Origin: Flavivirga amylovorans
Lineage (GTDB): Bacteria; Bacteroidota; Bacteroidia; Flavobacteriales; Flavobacteriaceae
Length of the DNA: 64,000 nt
Direction of reading: 5' to 3'
Assembly (NCBI RefSeq): GCF_030540875.1
Contig: NZ_JAUOEM010000006.1
Coordinates: 248,001 to 312,000, forward strand
The notes under the pieces are model-generated. The model worked only from the letters and a program-made list of their open reading frames with translations, searched no databases and was not told where the DNA came from. Below, one piece after another: positions 37,882-46,680 of the stretch. The translations under genes and the position numbers were made by a program. Numbering within the stretch: position 1 is the first letter of the stretch; each line of letters opens with the position of its first letter.

Positions 37882-38340
37882 TTACAACATAGACATCGCT
37901 TTATCGATCCATTTAATTGGGCCTCCAGCTACATATCCTGTACTTCCAAGGCTTCTTAAATTTATTTGTTTTTCAGAATTAATTTCTGGATTAACAAACC
38001 AAATTGTAGGATAACCTCTTACTTTAAAAATACTTTGCAGTTGACGATTTTGAGCTTTAATATTAGCATCTTGAGGAGTTCTTTTTGGAAAATCCAATTC
38101 TACAAGAACAACATTTTCATTGGCCCATTTTTTAAATTCGTCTGTTTTAAAAACTTCTTTTTGTAAACGTATGCACCAACCGCACCAATCTGATCCTGTA
38201 AAAAACATTAACAGCGGTTTTTTTTCTTGCATAGCAAATTCGGATGCTTTGCTCATATCTGTATGCCAAGTTAGTTCTTGAGCATTAACAAATACTATAG
38301 TAAAAAAGCTTATTAAAAATATATAAATTGTTTTCCTCAT
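37882..38340 (-). CDS. Exported thioredoxin-like protein (WCGWC)
   Basis: 152 aa from the ATG at 38340 (MRKTIYIFLISFFTIVFVNAQ, signal peptide); the frame reads back to 38400 through a terminator, so that extension is excluded. Active site SDWCGWC (Cys53, Cys56), then VVLVELDFPKRTP and cis-Pro motif VRGYPTIWFV. This resembles the DUF255/thioredoxin_7 group in which the protein reduces or isomerises disulfides in the periplasm. It is 50 bases upstream of the WCGPC gene, so the two may be one operon. Confidence 0.92.
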   Translation of the reverse strand: MRKTIYIFLISFFTIVFVNAQELTWHTDMSKASEFAMQEKKPLLMFFTGSDWCGWCIRLQKEVFKTDEFKKWANENVVLVELDFPKRTPQDANIKAQNRQLQSIFKVRGYPTIWFVNPEINSEKQINLRSLGSTGYVAGGPIKWIDKAMSML

Positions 38341-38377
38341 ACCTATGTTTGTTGCAAAACGTATACCGAACTTACAA

Positions 38378-38403
38378 AAAATGCTCCAAATCTGGAGCAT
38401 TTT
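38378..38403 (-). terminator. Terminator downstream of the first POT transporter
   Basis: Perfect 10-bp stem AAAATGCTCC/GGAGCATTTT with a 6-base loop. The minus transcript continues into T6. It lies 26 bases past the stop of the transporter gene at 38429. Confidence 0.8.
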
Positions 38404-38428
38404 GAAATTATTTTAGCTGTTTTTTCGA

Positions 38429-40213
38429 CTAACGAACGCCGTGCATTAGTTTTTTTAATACAGGATTAAGGACTATAGATATGAAACCAACACCTATTGG
38501 TATTAATGTGAATATTAAAAAGAATGTCCCTAATGAGTATTGTTCGGAAATTTTATCGATCATACCTCCCATCGTTCCTGCTGCTTTTTGTCCAACGGCA
38601 ATTGCTAAATACCAAACCCCAAACATAAACCCAATCATTCTAGGCGGTACCAATTTACTTAAATAGGATAAACCTACTGGCGATAAACACAGTTCTCCCA
38701 TAGTATGAAACAAATAAGCCAAGATTAAAAATATAATACTTACAGAAGCCGTTTTTGCTCCTGAAGGAATATCTGAAGCACCATAAGACAACACAGCAAA
38801 ACCAATACCTAATAAGATCAAACCTATTCCATATTTCATGGCTGCACTTGGATTATATTTGCTTTCCCACCACCTAGAGAACAATGGAGCTAGCGTAATT
38901 ATAAAAAACGAATTCAAAATCCCAAACCAAGTGGCCTCGATCTCATTTCCTGGCTCAGAAAACTTATTTACCAATCTAAAAATCACCAAATACCAAATAC
39001 CAATAAATGCAATAGCAAGAATGATGTTAGACAATCCTATCCTTGAAAATGTTTTTTTAGATAATAAAAAAAGTACCCAAGTAATAATAATAAGAGGTAT
39101 TGTTGTTAATAAAGCATCAACAATTTTAAAAATTAATGCTGAGTTTCCAACAAGCGTCCTATTGGTATAATCTCTGGCAAATAAAGTCATTGAACCCAAC
39201 GACTGTTCAAAGAAAGCAAAGAAAAACACTGTAAATACTCCAAAGATTGACACTGCAATAATTCTATCTCTAACTATCGGAATATATCTGGATATTCTAG
39301 TTACAAGTAATATTAAAAACAAAACCAATGCTGCTAATACAATAATATTAGAACCATTCATTCCTCCAATTTCAAAAGGCGCTAAACTTTTTCCTCCAAT
39401 TTTTTCTAAAGGATCATTAAATAAATATAGCAATCCACCTATAGAAGATAAAACAATCAACACCTTATCCAACATAGTGAAAGGGTTTAATTTATCATCT
39501 ACATTCGTTTTTTGTTCTTCTGCAGGGCTCTCTTCATTTATATTTTGAGGCAACTCAACTTCATAAACTTTTGAAGGTTTTGCTCCGATACTTCCAAACA
39601 AACTACCAGCTAACCAAAACTGAAGCATTCCCAAAAACATAAAAATTCCAGCTAAACCAAAGCCCCAAGACCAACCATAATTTTCAGCTAAATAACCACA
39701 TAACATCATACCAAAGAAGGCACCAGCATTAACCCCCATATAAAAAATAGTATAAGCACCATCTTTTTTAGATTCTTTCCCCTTATACATCTCAGAAATA
39801 ATAGAGGTGATATTTGGTTTAAAAAAACCTGTTCCAATTACCAATAAAGCTAATCCGATATAAAAGGTCATAGTTGTTTCCAAGGCCATAGCTGCATGAC
39901 CCAAGGTCATAATTAAGCAGCCAATAACCACAGCAATACGATAACCTGTGATCTTATCAGCAATCCACCCTCCTATAATTGGAGTTAAATATAATAACGA
40001 CGCATAAGTCCCTATTAAAGCCAAAGCATGCTCCCTTGGCCATTCCCATCCTGGATTATCACTCAAAATAGGAGCGGTTAAAAATAACACCAAAAGTATA
40101 CGCATCCCATAAAATGAAAAACGTTCCCACATTTCGGTAAAAAATAACACAAACAGTCCAGCTGGGTGTCCAATAACTCTGTCCTCAAATAGGTTTTCAA
40201 TATCAGTATTCAT
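38429..40213 (-). CDS. Proton-coupled peptide transporter (POT/PTR family), long form
   Basis: 594 aa, about 12-14 membrane helices. The POT signature FFTEMWERFSFYGMR contains the ExxER motif (Glu27, Glu30, Arg31), and GGWIADKITGYR and FYMGVNAGAF follow. Imports di- and tripeptides with protons. It is longer than its neighbour because of a cytoplasmic loop (about residues 215-245). Downstream of a dipeptidyl peptidase and a second POT gene, it fits a peptide-use operon, though a hairpin separates the two transporters. Confidence 0.94.
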   Translation of the reverse strand: MNTDIENLFEDRVIGHPAGLFVLFFTEMWERFSFYGMRILLVLFLTAPILSDNPGWEWPREHALALIGTYASLLYLTPIIGGWIADKITGYRIAVVIGCLIMTLGHAAMALETTMTFYIGLALLVIGTGFFKPNITSIISEMYKGKESKKDGAYTIFYMGVNAGAFFGMMLCGYLAENYGWSWGFGLAGIFMFLGMLQFWLAGSLFGSIGAKPSKVYEVELPQNINEESPAEEQKTNVDDKLNPFTMLDKVLIVLSSIGGLLYLFNDPLEKIGGKSLAPFEIGGMNGSNIIVLAALVLFLILLVTRISRYIPIVRDRIIAVSIFGVFTVFFFAFFEQSLGSMTLFARDYTNRTLVGNSALIFKIVDALLTTIPLIIITWVLFLLSKKTFSRIGLSNIILAIAFIGIWYLVIFRLVNKFSEPGNEIEATWFGILNSFFIITLAPLFSRWWESKYNPSAAMKYGIGLILLGIGFAVLSYGASDIPSGAKTASVSIIFLILAYLFHTMGELCLSPVGLSYLSKLVPPRMIGFMFGVWYLAIAVGQKAAGTMGGMIDKISEQYSLGTFFLIFTLIPIGVGFISIVLNPVLKKLMHGVR

Positions 40214-40237
40214 ATAAAAAATCGTTAGTTATAGAAA

Positions 40238-40258
40238 AAACCCTCTTAAAGAGGGTTT
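40238..40258 (-). terminator. Hairpin between the two POT genes
   Basis: AAACCCTCTT/AAGAGGGTTT, a perfect 10-bp stem with a one-base centre, followed on the minus strand by T6. It may be a partial terminator or attenuator because the next gene starts only 24 bases later on the same strand. Confidence 0.7.
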
Positions 40259-40266
40259 ACATATTT

Positions 40267-41652
40267 TTAATTATCCGCAAGTTCAAAACCTTCAGCTTCT
40301 TCATATATAGTTCCTTCATTGTCTTCAGCTCCATGTGTAAGCTTTTCTAATTTTTTGCGGAATACCATAACTAAACTACCAAATAGTACACAAAAAACAG
40401 CAATTCCAGTAAATACTGTAAATTCGCCTAAACCTTCAGCAGACTCCCCTAAAAGTCCTGCTAGTTTATTGCCAAAACCAGTCATAGCAAAATAGACACC
40501 CATCATTAATGATGCATATTTAACTGGAGCTAGTTTTGTGATATAAGACAATGCTACTGGCGAAATACATAATTCCCCAACGGTATGAAACAAGTACGCT
40601 AAAACTAACCAGTACATAGCAGAAGCTCCTGTGCTATTAAATTCTGATGCTGCTGCAGACATAAAGAAGAATCCTGTCCCCATGATAATTAATCCAATTA
40701 TCATTTTAAATAAAGACGTAGAGATTTTTCCTTTTAATTTTCTATTTGCCCAATATAATGCTACTGATGTCCCTAAAAATATAATAAACATTGCATTTAA
40801 TGACTGGAACCAGGAAGCTGGTACTTCCCACCCCATTAACATTCTATTAGTATTCTCCTTAGCATATATATTCATTAAACCACCTGCTTGCTCAAAAGCT
40901 CCCCAGAATACAATTACTAGTAAAAAAGATATAAATAACACTACCACTCTATCTTTTTCTATGGCTGTTAAAGGCTTTTTCATGGCTTCCTTTTCTTCTA
41001 GATTTTCAGAAGCTCCTAAAAAATTCCCAACGTGTTTCAAATGTTTTTGCCCTACAACATATTGTATTAACCCTAAAGCCATACCTATTCCTGCCAATCC
41101 AAAACCATAATGCCAACCATGTACTTCTCCGACATAACCAACTATTAAACTTGATAAAAAAGCACCAACATTAATACCTATATAAAAAATGGTAAACCCT
41201 TTATCTCTTCTTATATCTCCTTGCTGGTATAAACCTCCAACCATTGTTGAAATATTTGGTTTTAACATCCCTACTCCGGCAATAATTAAACCTAAACCAG
41301 TATAAAACGCCCACATTTCTTCTACCGCTAATATACTATGACCAGCAACTAGAAGTAAACCTCCGTAAAGAACAGATTTTTTTTGACCTAAAAACTTGTC
41401 TGCAATCCAACCTCCCGGTATAGACATCACATATACTAACATTGTATAAGTACCATAAAGCGATAAGGCATCACCATTAGTCCATCCTAATCCGGCATTT
41501 CCTGATTGAGTTTCTGCCACCAAGTACAGCACCAATATTGCTCGCATTCCATAATACGAGAAACGTTCCCACATTTCAGTAAAAAATAGCACATACAATC
41601 CTATCGGATGCCCAAATAATTCCTTTTGCTTTATTGTAGTTGAATTTGACAT
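40267..41652 (-). CDS. Proton-coupled peptide transporter (POT/PTR family)
   Basis: 461 aa, about 12 membrane helices. ExxER motif in FFTEMWERFSYYGMR (Glu26, Glu29, Arg30), then GGWIADKFLGQKK and FYIGINVGAF. It is a paralogue of the 594-aa transporter next to it; the two likely differ in peptide preference. It begins 19 bases after the dipeptidyl peptidase gene, so peptides cut in the periplasm could be taken up directly. Confidence 0.94.
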   Translation of the reverse strand: MSNSTTIKQKELFGHPIGLYVLFFTEMWERFSYYGMRAILVLYLVAETQSGNAGLGWTNGDALSLYGTYTMLVYVMSIPGGWIADKFLGQKKSVLYGGLLLVAGHSILAVEEMWAFYTGLGLIIAGVGMLKPNISTMVGGLYQQGDIRRDKGFTIFYIGINVGAFLSSLIVGYVGEVHGWHYGFGLAGIGMALGLIQYVVGQKHLKHVGNFLGASENLEEKEAMKKPLTAIEKDRVVVLFISFLLVIVFWGAFEQAGGLMNIYAKENTNRMLMGWEVPASWFQSLNAMFIIFLGTSVALYWANRKLKGKISTSLFKMIIGLIIMGTGFFFMSAAASEFNSTGASAMYWLVLAYLFHTVGELCISPVALSYITKLAPVKYASLMMGVYFAMTGFGNKLAGLLGESAEGLGEFTVFTGIAVFCVLFGSLVMVFRKKLEKLTHGAEDNEGTIYEEAEGFELADN

Positions 41653-41671
41653 AAATTTATAATTAGTTAGT

Positions 41672-43903
41672 TTATCCTTTTATCTTTATTTTTTTTACTT
41701 CGTTTTCTTTTTGCTTTTCAATTTTATCACCAAGCTTATCATTGATAAAATTTGTCATTTTTTTAAACAGATGTAGTCTGGTGTTACCTCCATAAATACC
41801 ATGATTTTTATCTGGATATACCGCCCAATCAAATTGCTTATCTGCTTGAATTAATGCTTCTGCTAAACGCATGGTATTTTGTAGATGGACATTATCATCT
41901 CCTGACCCATGTACCAATAAAAAATCCCCTTTTAATTTATCTACATGATTTATTGGGGAATTATCATCATAACCACTTGCATTTTCCTGAGGTGTTGTCA
42001 TATAACGCTCTGTATAAATAGTATCGTAAAAACGCCAGCTACTTACTGGAGCCACAGCAATAGCCATTTTAAACACATCGTTTCCTTTAAACAAACAATT
42101 ACTACTCATAAAGCCGCCATAACTCCATCCCCAGATTCCTATTCTGGAAGCATCAATATAAGGGCGTTCCCCTAATTGTTTTGCCGCTGCTATTTGATCC
42201 TCTACTTCGTATTTACCAAGTTCGTTTTGAGTTACTTTTTTAAACGCAGCGCCTTTTAAACCTGTTCCACGGCCATCAACACATACAATAACATAGCCTT
42301 GTTGTGCTAAATGCTGAAACCAATAATCATTCGCACTATTCCAACTATTCGAAACAGACTGAGAGCCTGGTCCCGAATATTGCGTCATAAATAGTGGATA
42401 TTGTTTTGATTCATCAAAATCTGCTGGTTTAATCATCCACATATTAAGGTCGTTACCATTGACATGAATCGTACTAAATTCTTTCTTTGATGTCTTATAA
42501 TCTGAAAGCTTTTGAGATAATACATCATTATCCTTTATACTTTTTATTAAATTTCCAGAAGCTGCACTATTTAAAGTATATTCTGGTGGTGTAGTGGCAC
42601 TTGAAAATGTGTTAATGAAGTAAGAGAAATCAGCACTAAAAGAGGCTTTATTAGTCCCTTCACTTTTTGTTAATCTTGTTTTATTGCGCCCATTTAATTT
42701 AATGGAGTATACATCGCGATTGATGGAACCATTTTCAACCGATTGGTAGAAGATTCTATTCGTATTTTTATCATAACCATAATAGTTAGTAACCTCCCAG
42801 TTCCCTTTGGTTATTTGATTGATAAGCTTACCATTTTTATCATAGTGATAAATATGATTAAATCCATCTTTTTCACTTGTCCAAATAAAACTATTGTCCT
42901 TTAAAAAAGTTAGATTATCTGTAATGTCAATATAGGCAGCATCTCTTTCTTCTAAAACTAAATTTGCTGTATTTGATTTTGAATTTATCATCCATAAATC
43001 CAATTCGTTTTGGTGCCTGTTCATATAATGAGCACTCAAAATATCTGAATTGTTAGTCCATTTTATACGTGGAATATAAACATCCTTATAATCTTTATCT
43101 ACTTTTACTTCTTTTGTTTCATTTGTACTTAGATCATGAATATGTAATGAGACTATAGAATTGGCTTCTCCAGCTTTAGGATATTTAAACACTTGCTGTG
43201 TTTGATAAAGTCCTTCACCATAAACATCCATTGAAAACTCTGGCACATTGGCTTCATCAAATCGTATAAATGCTATTTTATCACTTGCGGCATTCCACTC
43301 AAAAGCACGTACAAACGAAAACTCTTCCTCATAAACCCAATCTGTTATTCCATTTATAATAACATTCTTTTTGCCATCAAAAGTTATTTGAGTCGTTTCA
43401 CCAGATTGTAAATCTTTTACATATAAATTGTTATTCTTCGCAAAGGCAACTTTATTTCCGTCTGGTGAAAATGTAGGCTCTTGAATTTTATCTTCAGTAA
43501 TTAACGTTAAGGATGCGTCATTTACATTATAAACATAGTAGTTCCCCAAGGTAGAGCGACGAAAAATTGAAGTTTCGTTTGTTGCTAAAATCACTTGATT
43601 TTCATCATCACTAAAAGTATAATCGGTAAAATATGCTATGCCATCAAGGGAATCTGAATTCACTAATGTTTTAACTTTTTTCAAAGTCTTATAATCGTAA
43701 ATATCAATAGTTGTAATTCGTGATTGTCTATCGAAGTTTAAAACGGAGTATTCCTGTCCGTTTTTCATAGAGTGTAAAACATCCATTCTTTCAGTTCTAT
43801 AGGAACCATTCCAAATGGATTCAAGGGAAATTTCTTTCGTTTGTGCTATTAAAAAAAATGTTGTGAAAAAGCAAACACAAAAAGACAATTTTAGGTATTT
43901 CAT
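41672..43903 (-). CDS. Dipeptidyl peptidase IV (S9 family)
   Basis: 743 aa with an N-terminal signal peptide (about 1-20). Residues about 45-480 form a beta-propeller (DPP-IV N-terminal domain, with WVYEEEFSFVRAFEWN containing the Glu pair that holds the substrate amino group). The hydrolase domain has Ser594 (GWSYGG), Asp669 (GSGDDNVH) and His701 (KNHGI), with the same spacing as human DPP-IV. Removes Xaa-Pro dipeptides from peptides in the periplasm, feeding the downstream POT transporters. Confidence 0.95.
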   Translation of the reverse strand: MKYLKLSFCVCFFTTFFLIAQTKEISLESIWNGSYRTERMDVLHSMKNGQEYSVLNFDRQSRITTIDIYDYKTLKKVKTLVNSDSLDGIAYFTDYTFSDDENQVILATNETSIFRRSTLGNYYVYNVNDASLTLITEDKIQEPTFSPDGNKVAFAKNNNLYVKDLQSGETTQITFDGKKNVIINGITDWVYEEEFSFVRAFEWNAASDKIAFIRFDEANVPEFSMDVYGEGLYQTQQVFKYPKAGEANSIVSLHIHDLSTNETKEVKVDKDYKDVYIPRIKWTNNSDILSAHYMNRHQNELDLWMINSKSNTANLVLEERDAAYIDITDNLTFLKDNSFIWTSEKDGFNHIYHYDKNGKLINQITKGNWEVTNYYGYDKNTNRIFYQSVENGSINRDVYSIKLNGRNKTRLTKSEGTNKASFSADFSYFINTFSSATTPPEYTLNSAASGNLIKSIKDNDVLSQKLSDYKTSKKEFSTIHVNGNDLNMWMIKPADFDESKQYPLFMTQYSGPGSQSVSNSWNSANDYWFQHLAQQGYVIVCVDGRGTGLKGAAFKKVTQNELGKYEVEDQIAAAKQLGERPYIDASRIGIWGWSYGGFMSSNCLFKGNDVFKMAIAVAPVSSWRFYDTIYTERYMTTPQENASGYDDNSPINHVDKLKGDFLLVHGSGDDNVHLQNTMRLAEALIQADKQFDWAVYPDKNHGIYGGNTRLHLFKKMTNFINDKLGDKIEKQKENEVKKIKIKG

Positions 43904-44027
43904 TAAAAAAAATATTTATTTCATAAAATGATGTCAAGTTTACTAAAAATTCTGCAAAAAACCGTCATTATTAACACTTAAATAACCTTGCATAAATCAA
44001 GATATTCAATATTCATACCAAGAGTAG

Positions 44028-44035
44028 TATCTTTG
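44028..44035 (+). promoter_or_regulatory. -7 promoter element of the mevalonate gene pair
   Basis: TATCTTTG fits TAnnTTTG exactly and is 19 bases upstream of the mvaA ATG. It is divergent from the DPP-IV gene. Confidence 0.55.
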
Positions 44036-44054
44036 CATTGTAAATTATCATGTT

Positions 44055-45377
44055 ATGAGTAAATCTATTGCCGGCTTTTCTAAACTATCTAAATCTAAAA
44101 AAATCGATTGGATCGTTGAGACTTATTTTTCTAATAAAGAAGATGCAAATCGTATTTTAAAACAATATTGGAATACCGATGAAAAGCTACAACAACTTCA
44201 CGACGAATTTATTGAAAACACTATAACAAATTATTATTTACCACTTGGTGTAGCTCCTAATTTTTTAATAAATGATACGTTGTATACCATCCCTATGGCT
44301 ATTGAAGAAAGTTCGGTAGTAGCAGCGGCTAGTAAAGCAGCTAAATTTTGGCTGGAACGAGGTGGTTTTAAAACACGTGTTATTTCTACAACTAAAATTG
44401 GTCAGGTTCACTTTATTTACAAAGGAGATTTTAATAAATTAAAACAGTTTTTCGACAAAACAAAGCCCAAGCTCATTAAAGACTCTAAAGCTATTACTGC
44501 GAACATGGAAAAACGCGGTGGCGGTATTATTGATATTGAGTTACGGGATAAAACTGATGATATAAAAGACTACTATCAGCTTCATGCTTCTTTTGAAACA
44601 CTTGATGCTATGGGTGCTAATTTTATAAATTCTTGCTTAGAACAGTTTGCAAAGACTTTTAAAAATGACGCATTGAAATTTGATGTATTCTCTGCTCAAG
44701 AGAAACAAATTGATATCGTTATGAGCATTTTGTCTAACTATGTTCCAGATTGTTTAGTACGCGCCGAAGTAAGTTGCAAGGTTGAAGATTTAAGTGATAA
44801 TGATACTATTTCTGGTGAAGACTTTGCTACTAAGTTTATCCAAGCCGTTAATATTGCTGAAGTAGAACCTTATCGCGCTGTGACTCATAACAAAGGGATC
44901 ATGAATGGTATTGATGCTGTTGTTTTAGCTACTGGAAATGATTTTAGAGCCGTTGAAGCTGGTGTGCATGCGTATGCATCAAGACATGGCAAATACAGTA
45001 GCTTAACGCATGCTAAAATTGAAAATGGCATATTCACTTTTTGGATGGAAATTCCATTAGCATTGGGTACAGTTGGAGGCCTTACTGGCTTGCATCCTTT
45101 AGTAAAATTAGCATTAGAGTTATTACATAAACCATCGGCTAAAGCCCTTATGCAAATTGTAGCAGTAGCAGGTTTGGCTCAAAATTTCGCTGCGCTTCGT
45201 TCGCTTACCACTACAGGTATTCAACAAGGTCATATGAAAATGCATTTAATGAATATTCTTAATCAGTTTGAAGCTAGTAATGACGAAAAGGAAACTATAA
45301 CAGAGCATTTTAAAACAAATACTGTGACTCATAGTGCGGTTGTTGAAGCTATTAATAAGCTAAGAGTAAAAAATTAA
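44055..45377 (+). CDS. mvaA: Hydroxymethylglutaryl-CoA reductase, class II (degradative-type)
   Basis: 440 aa. Motifs TIPMAIEESSVVAAAS (78-93, with the catalytic Glu), DAMGAN (184-189) and GNDFRAVEAGVHAYASRHGKYSSLTH are those of class II HMG-CoA reductases. In Flavobacteria this enzyme serves isoprenoid synthesis by the mevalonate route, producing mevalonate from HMG-CoA, despite the degradative label. It is directly joined to the GHMP kinase (stop and next start adjacent), supporting a biosynthetic role. Confidence 0.95.
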   Translation: MSKSIAGFSKLSKSKKIDWIVETYFSNKEDANRILKQYWNTDEKLQQLHDEFIENTITNYYLPLGVAPNFLINDTLYTIPMAIEESSVVAAASKAAKFWLERGGFKTRVISTTKIGQVHFIYKGDFNKLKQFFDKTKPKLIKDSKAITANMEKRGGGIIDIELRDKTDDIKDYYQLHASFETLDAMGANFINSCLEQFAKTFKNDALKFDVFSAQEKQIDIVMSILSNYVPDCLVRAEVSCKVEDLSDNDTISGEDFATKFIQAVNIAEVEPYRAVTHNKGIMNGIDAVVLATGNDFRAVEAGVHAYASRHGKYSSLTHAKIENGIFTFWMEIPLALGTVGGLTGLHPLVKLALELLHKPSAKALMQIVAVAGLAQNFAALRSLTTTGIQQGHMKMHLMNILNQFEASNDEKETITEHFKTNTVTHSAVVEAINKLRVKN

Positions 45378-46289
45378 ATGAAGTCTTACTACAGTAACGG
45401 AAAACTTTTACTTACGGGGGAATATGTTGTTCTAGACGGAGCGCAATCATTAGCTATTCCTACAAAATATGGACAGTCTTTAGATGTTGAAACTATTCTT
45501 GAGCCTAAACTTCTTTGGAGGAGTTTGGATGAAAATGGGACTGTTTGGTTTGAAACTATTTTTGAAATCACAAATAATGAGCTTTCTATCGCTAGTAGAG
45601 ATGACAACAGCCTTTCTAAAAGGCTTATTCAAATTTTAAATGCAGCTAAGCAGCTCAATACAAATTTTTTAAGCACTGGTAAGGGCTTCAAAGTCACAAC
45701 CAAGTTAGATTTTCCTCGACAATGGGGTTTAGGCACGTCTTCTACATTAATAAACAACATAGCAGCATGGGCAAATATTGATGCTTATAAATTACTAGAA
45801 ATTACTTTTGGAGGTAGTGGTTACGATATTGCTTGTGCTCAACATAACACACCTGTTATTTATCGATTAGAGCATGCTAAACCGTTCGTTAAACCAATCG
45901 ATTTTAACCCGCTTTTTAAAGATGATTTATATTTTGTTTATTTAAACAAAAAGCAAAATAGCAGGGATGGGATTAAGCACTATAATACTACCAAAGGCCA
46001 CTTAAAAAGTGATATTGAAAACATCAACACTATCACCTCACAAATAGTCACCACAAATTCTTTTGAAGACTTTGAATCCTTAATAACTCAACACGAAGAC
46101 ATTATATCTAAGCTTACCAAGCAAAAGGTCATTAAATCACTTCTGTTTGATGATTTTAAGGGCAGTATTAAAAGTCTTGGAGCTTGGGGTGGTGACTTTA
46201 TTTTAGTAACCTCAAAGAGCAACCCTAGTTCTTATTTCAGTAAAAAAGGTTTTGAGACTGTTATCCCCTATACTGATATGATTTTATAA
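45378..46289 (+). CDS. GYDIA-family GHMP kinase (mevalonate-pathway kinase candidate)
   Basis: 303 aa. The GHMP ATP-loop PRQWGLGTSST is at 113-123 and the family's name motif GGSGYDIA at 145-152; the start MKSYYSNGKLLLTGEYVVLDGAQSLAIPT is the usual GHMP beginning. The ATG directly follows the HMG-CoA reductase stop. It probably phosphorylates mevalonate or phosphomevalonate, but which one cannot be decided by sequence. Confidence 0.9.
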   Translation: MKSYYSNGKLLLTGEYVVLDGAQSLAIPTKYGQSLDVETILEPKLLWRSLDENGTVWFETIFEITNNELSIASRDDNSLSKRLIQILNAAKQLNTNFLSTGKGFKVTTKLDFPRQWGLGTSSTLINNIAAWANIDAYKLLEITFGGSGYDIACAQHNTPVIYRLEHAKPFVKPIDFNPLFKDDLYFVYLNKKQNSRDGIKHYNTTKGHLKSDIENINTITSQIVTTNSFEDFESLITQHEDIISKLTKQKVIKSLLFDDFKGSIKSLGAWGGDFILVTSKSNPSSYFSKKGFETVIPYTDMIL

Positions 46290-46424
46290 GTTGTATTTTA
46301 CTTCAATCAAATTCCACATATAGACAATCACAATAATTGGTCAAGTATGACTGAAGCTATTAACATAACCTGAGCGACATAAGAATAAAATTATTAATCT
46401 GAATTTCAAAAAGTTAAAAATTAA

Positions 46425-46525
46425 TGTCAGGTTGAGCCTTTCGACTCAGCTCAAGACAGGCTAAAGTCGAAACCTATTTAAACATCTAGATTTTAATGAC
46501 CTTTCGACTGCGCTCAAGGCGACAT
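46425..46525. repeat. Dispersed palindromic repeats TTCGACT...GCTCAAG
   Basis: In the 391-bp gap after the GHMP kinase, GTCAGGTTGAGCCTTTCGACTCAGC and a later GACCTTTCGACTGCGCTCAAGG are copies of the repeat type seen at 4554-4626, with an inverted partial copy (TAAAGTCGAAACC) between. The rest of the gap is AT-rich and has no gene. Confidence 0.6.
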
Positions 46526-46633
46526 GTAATATTATTAGTGAACTTATCGTTAGAAATATGCTTGTATTAAATCGAAATCACGTTAACATAAGAAATGATT
46601 AGATCTTTTTAATCATTAGATAACAAAAAACAA

Positions 46634-46660
46634 AAAAGGCCTCGTAAAACGAGACCTTTT
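46634..46660 (-). terminator. Terminator downstream of ppiD
   Basis: Stem AAAAGGCCTCG/CGAGACCTTTT (one G-U type mismatch), 5-base loop, followed on the minus strand by six Ts. 20 bases past the ppiD stop; it ends the coaX-ppiD operon. Confidence 0.8.
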
Positions 46661-46680
46661 AAACTTTATCTTCTTAGTTC

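Noticed and set aside
40631-41110. 159-aa plus-strand frame opposite the POT transporter
   Set aside because: Antisense to a membrane protein with a clear signature; low-complexity translation.
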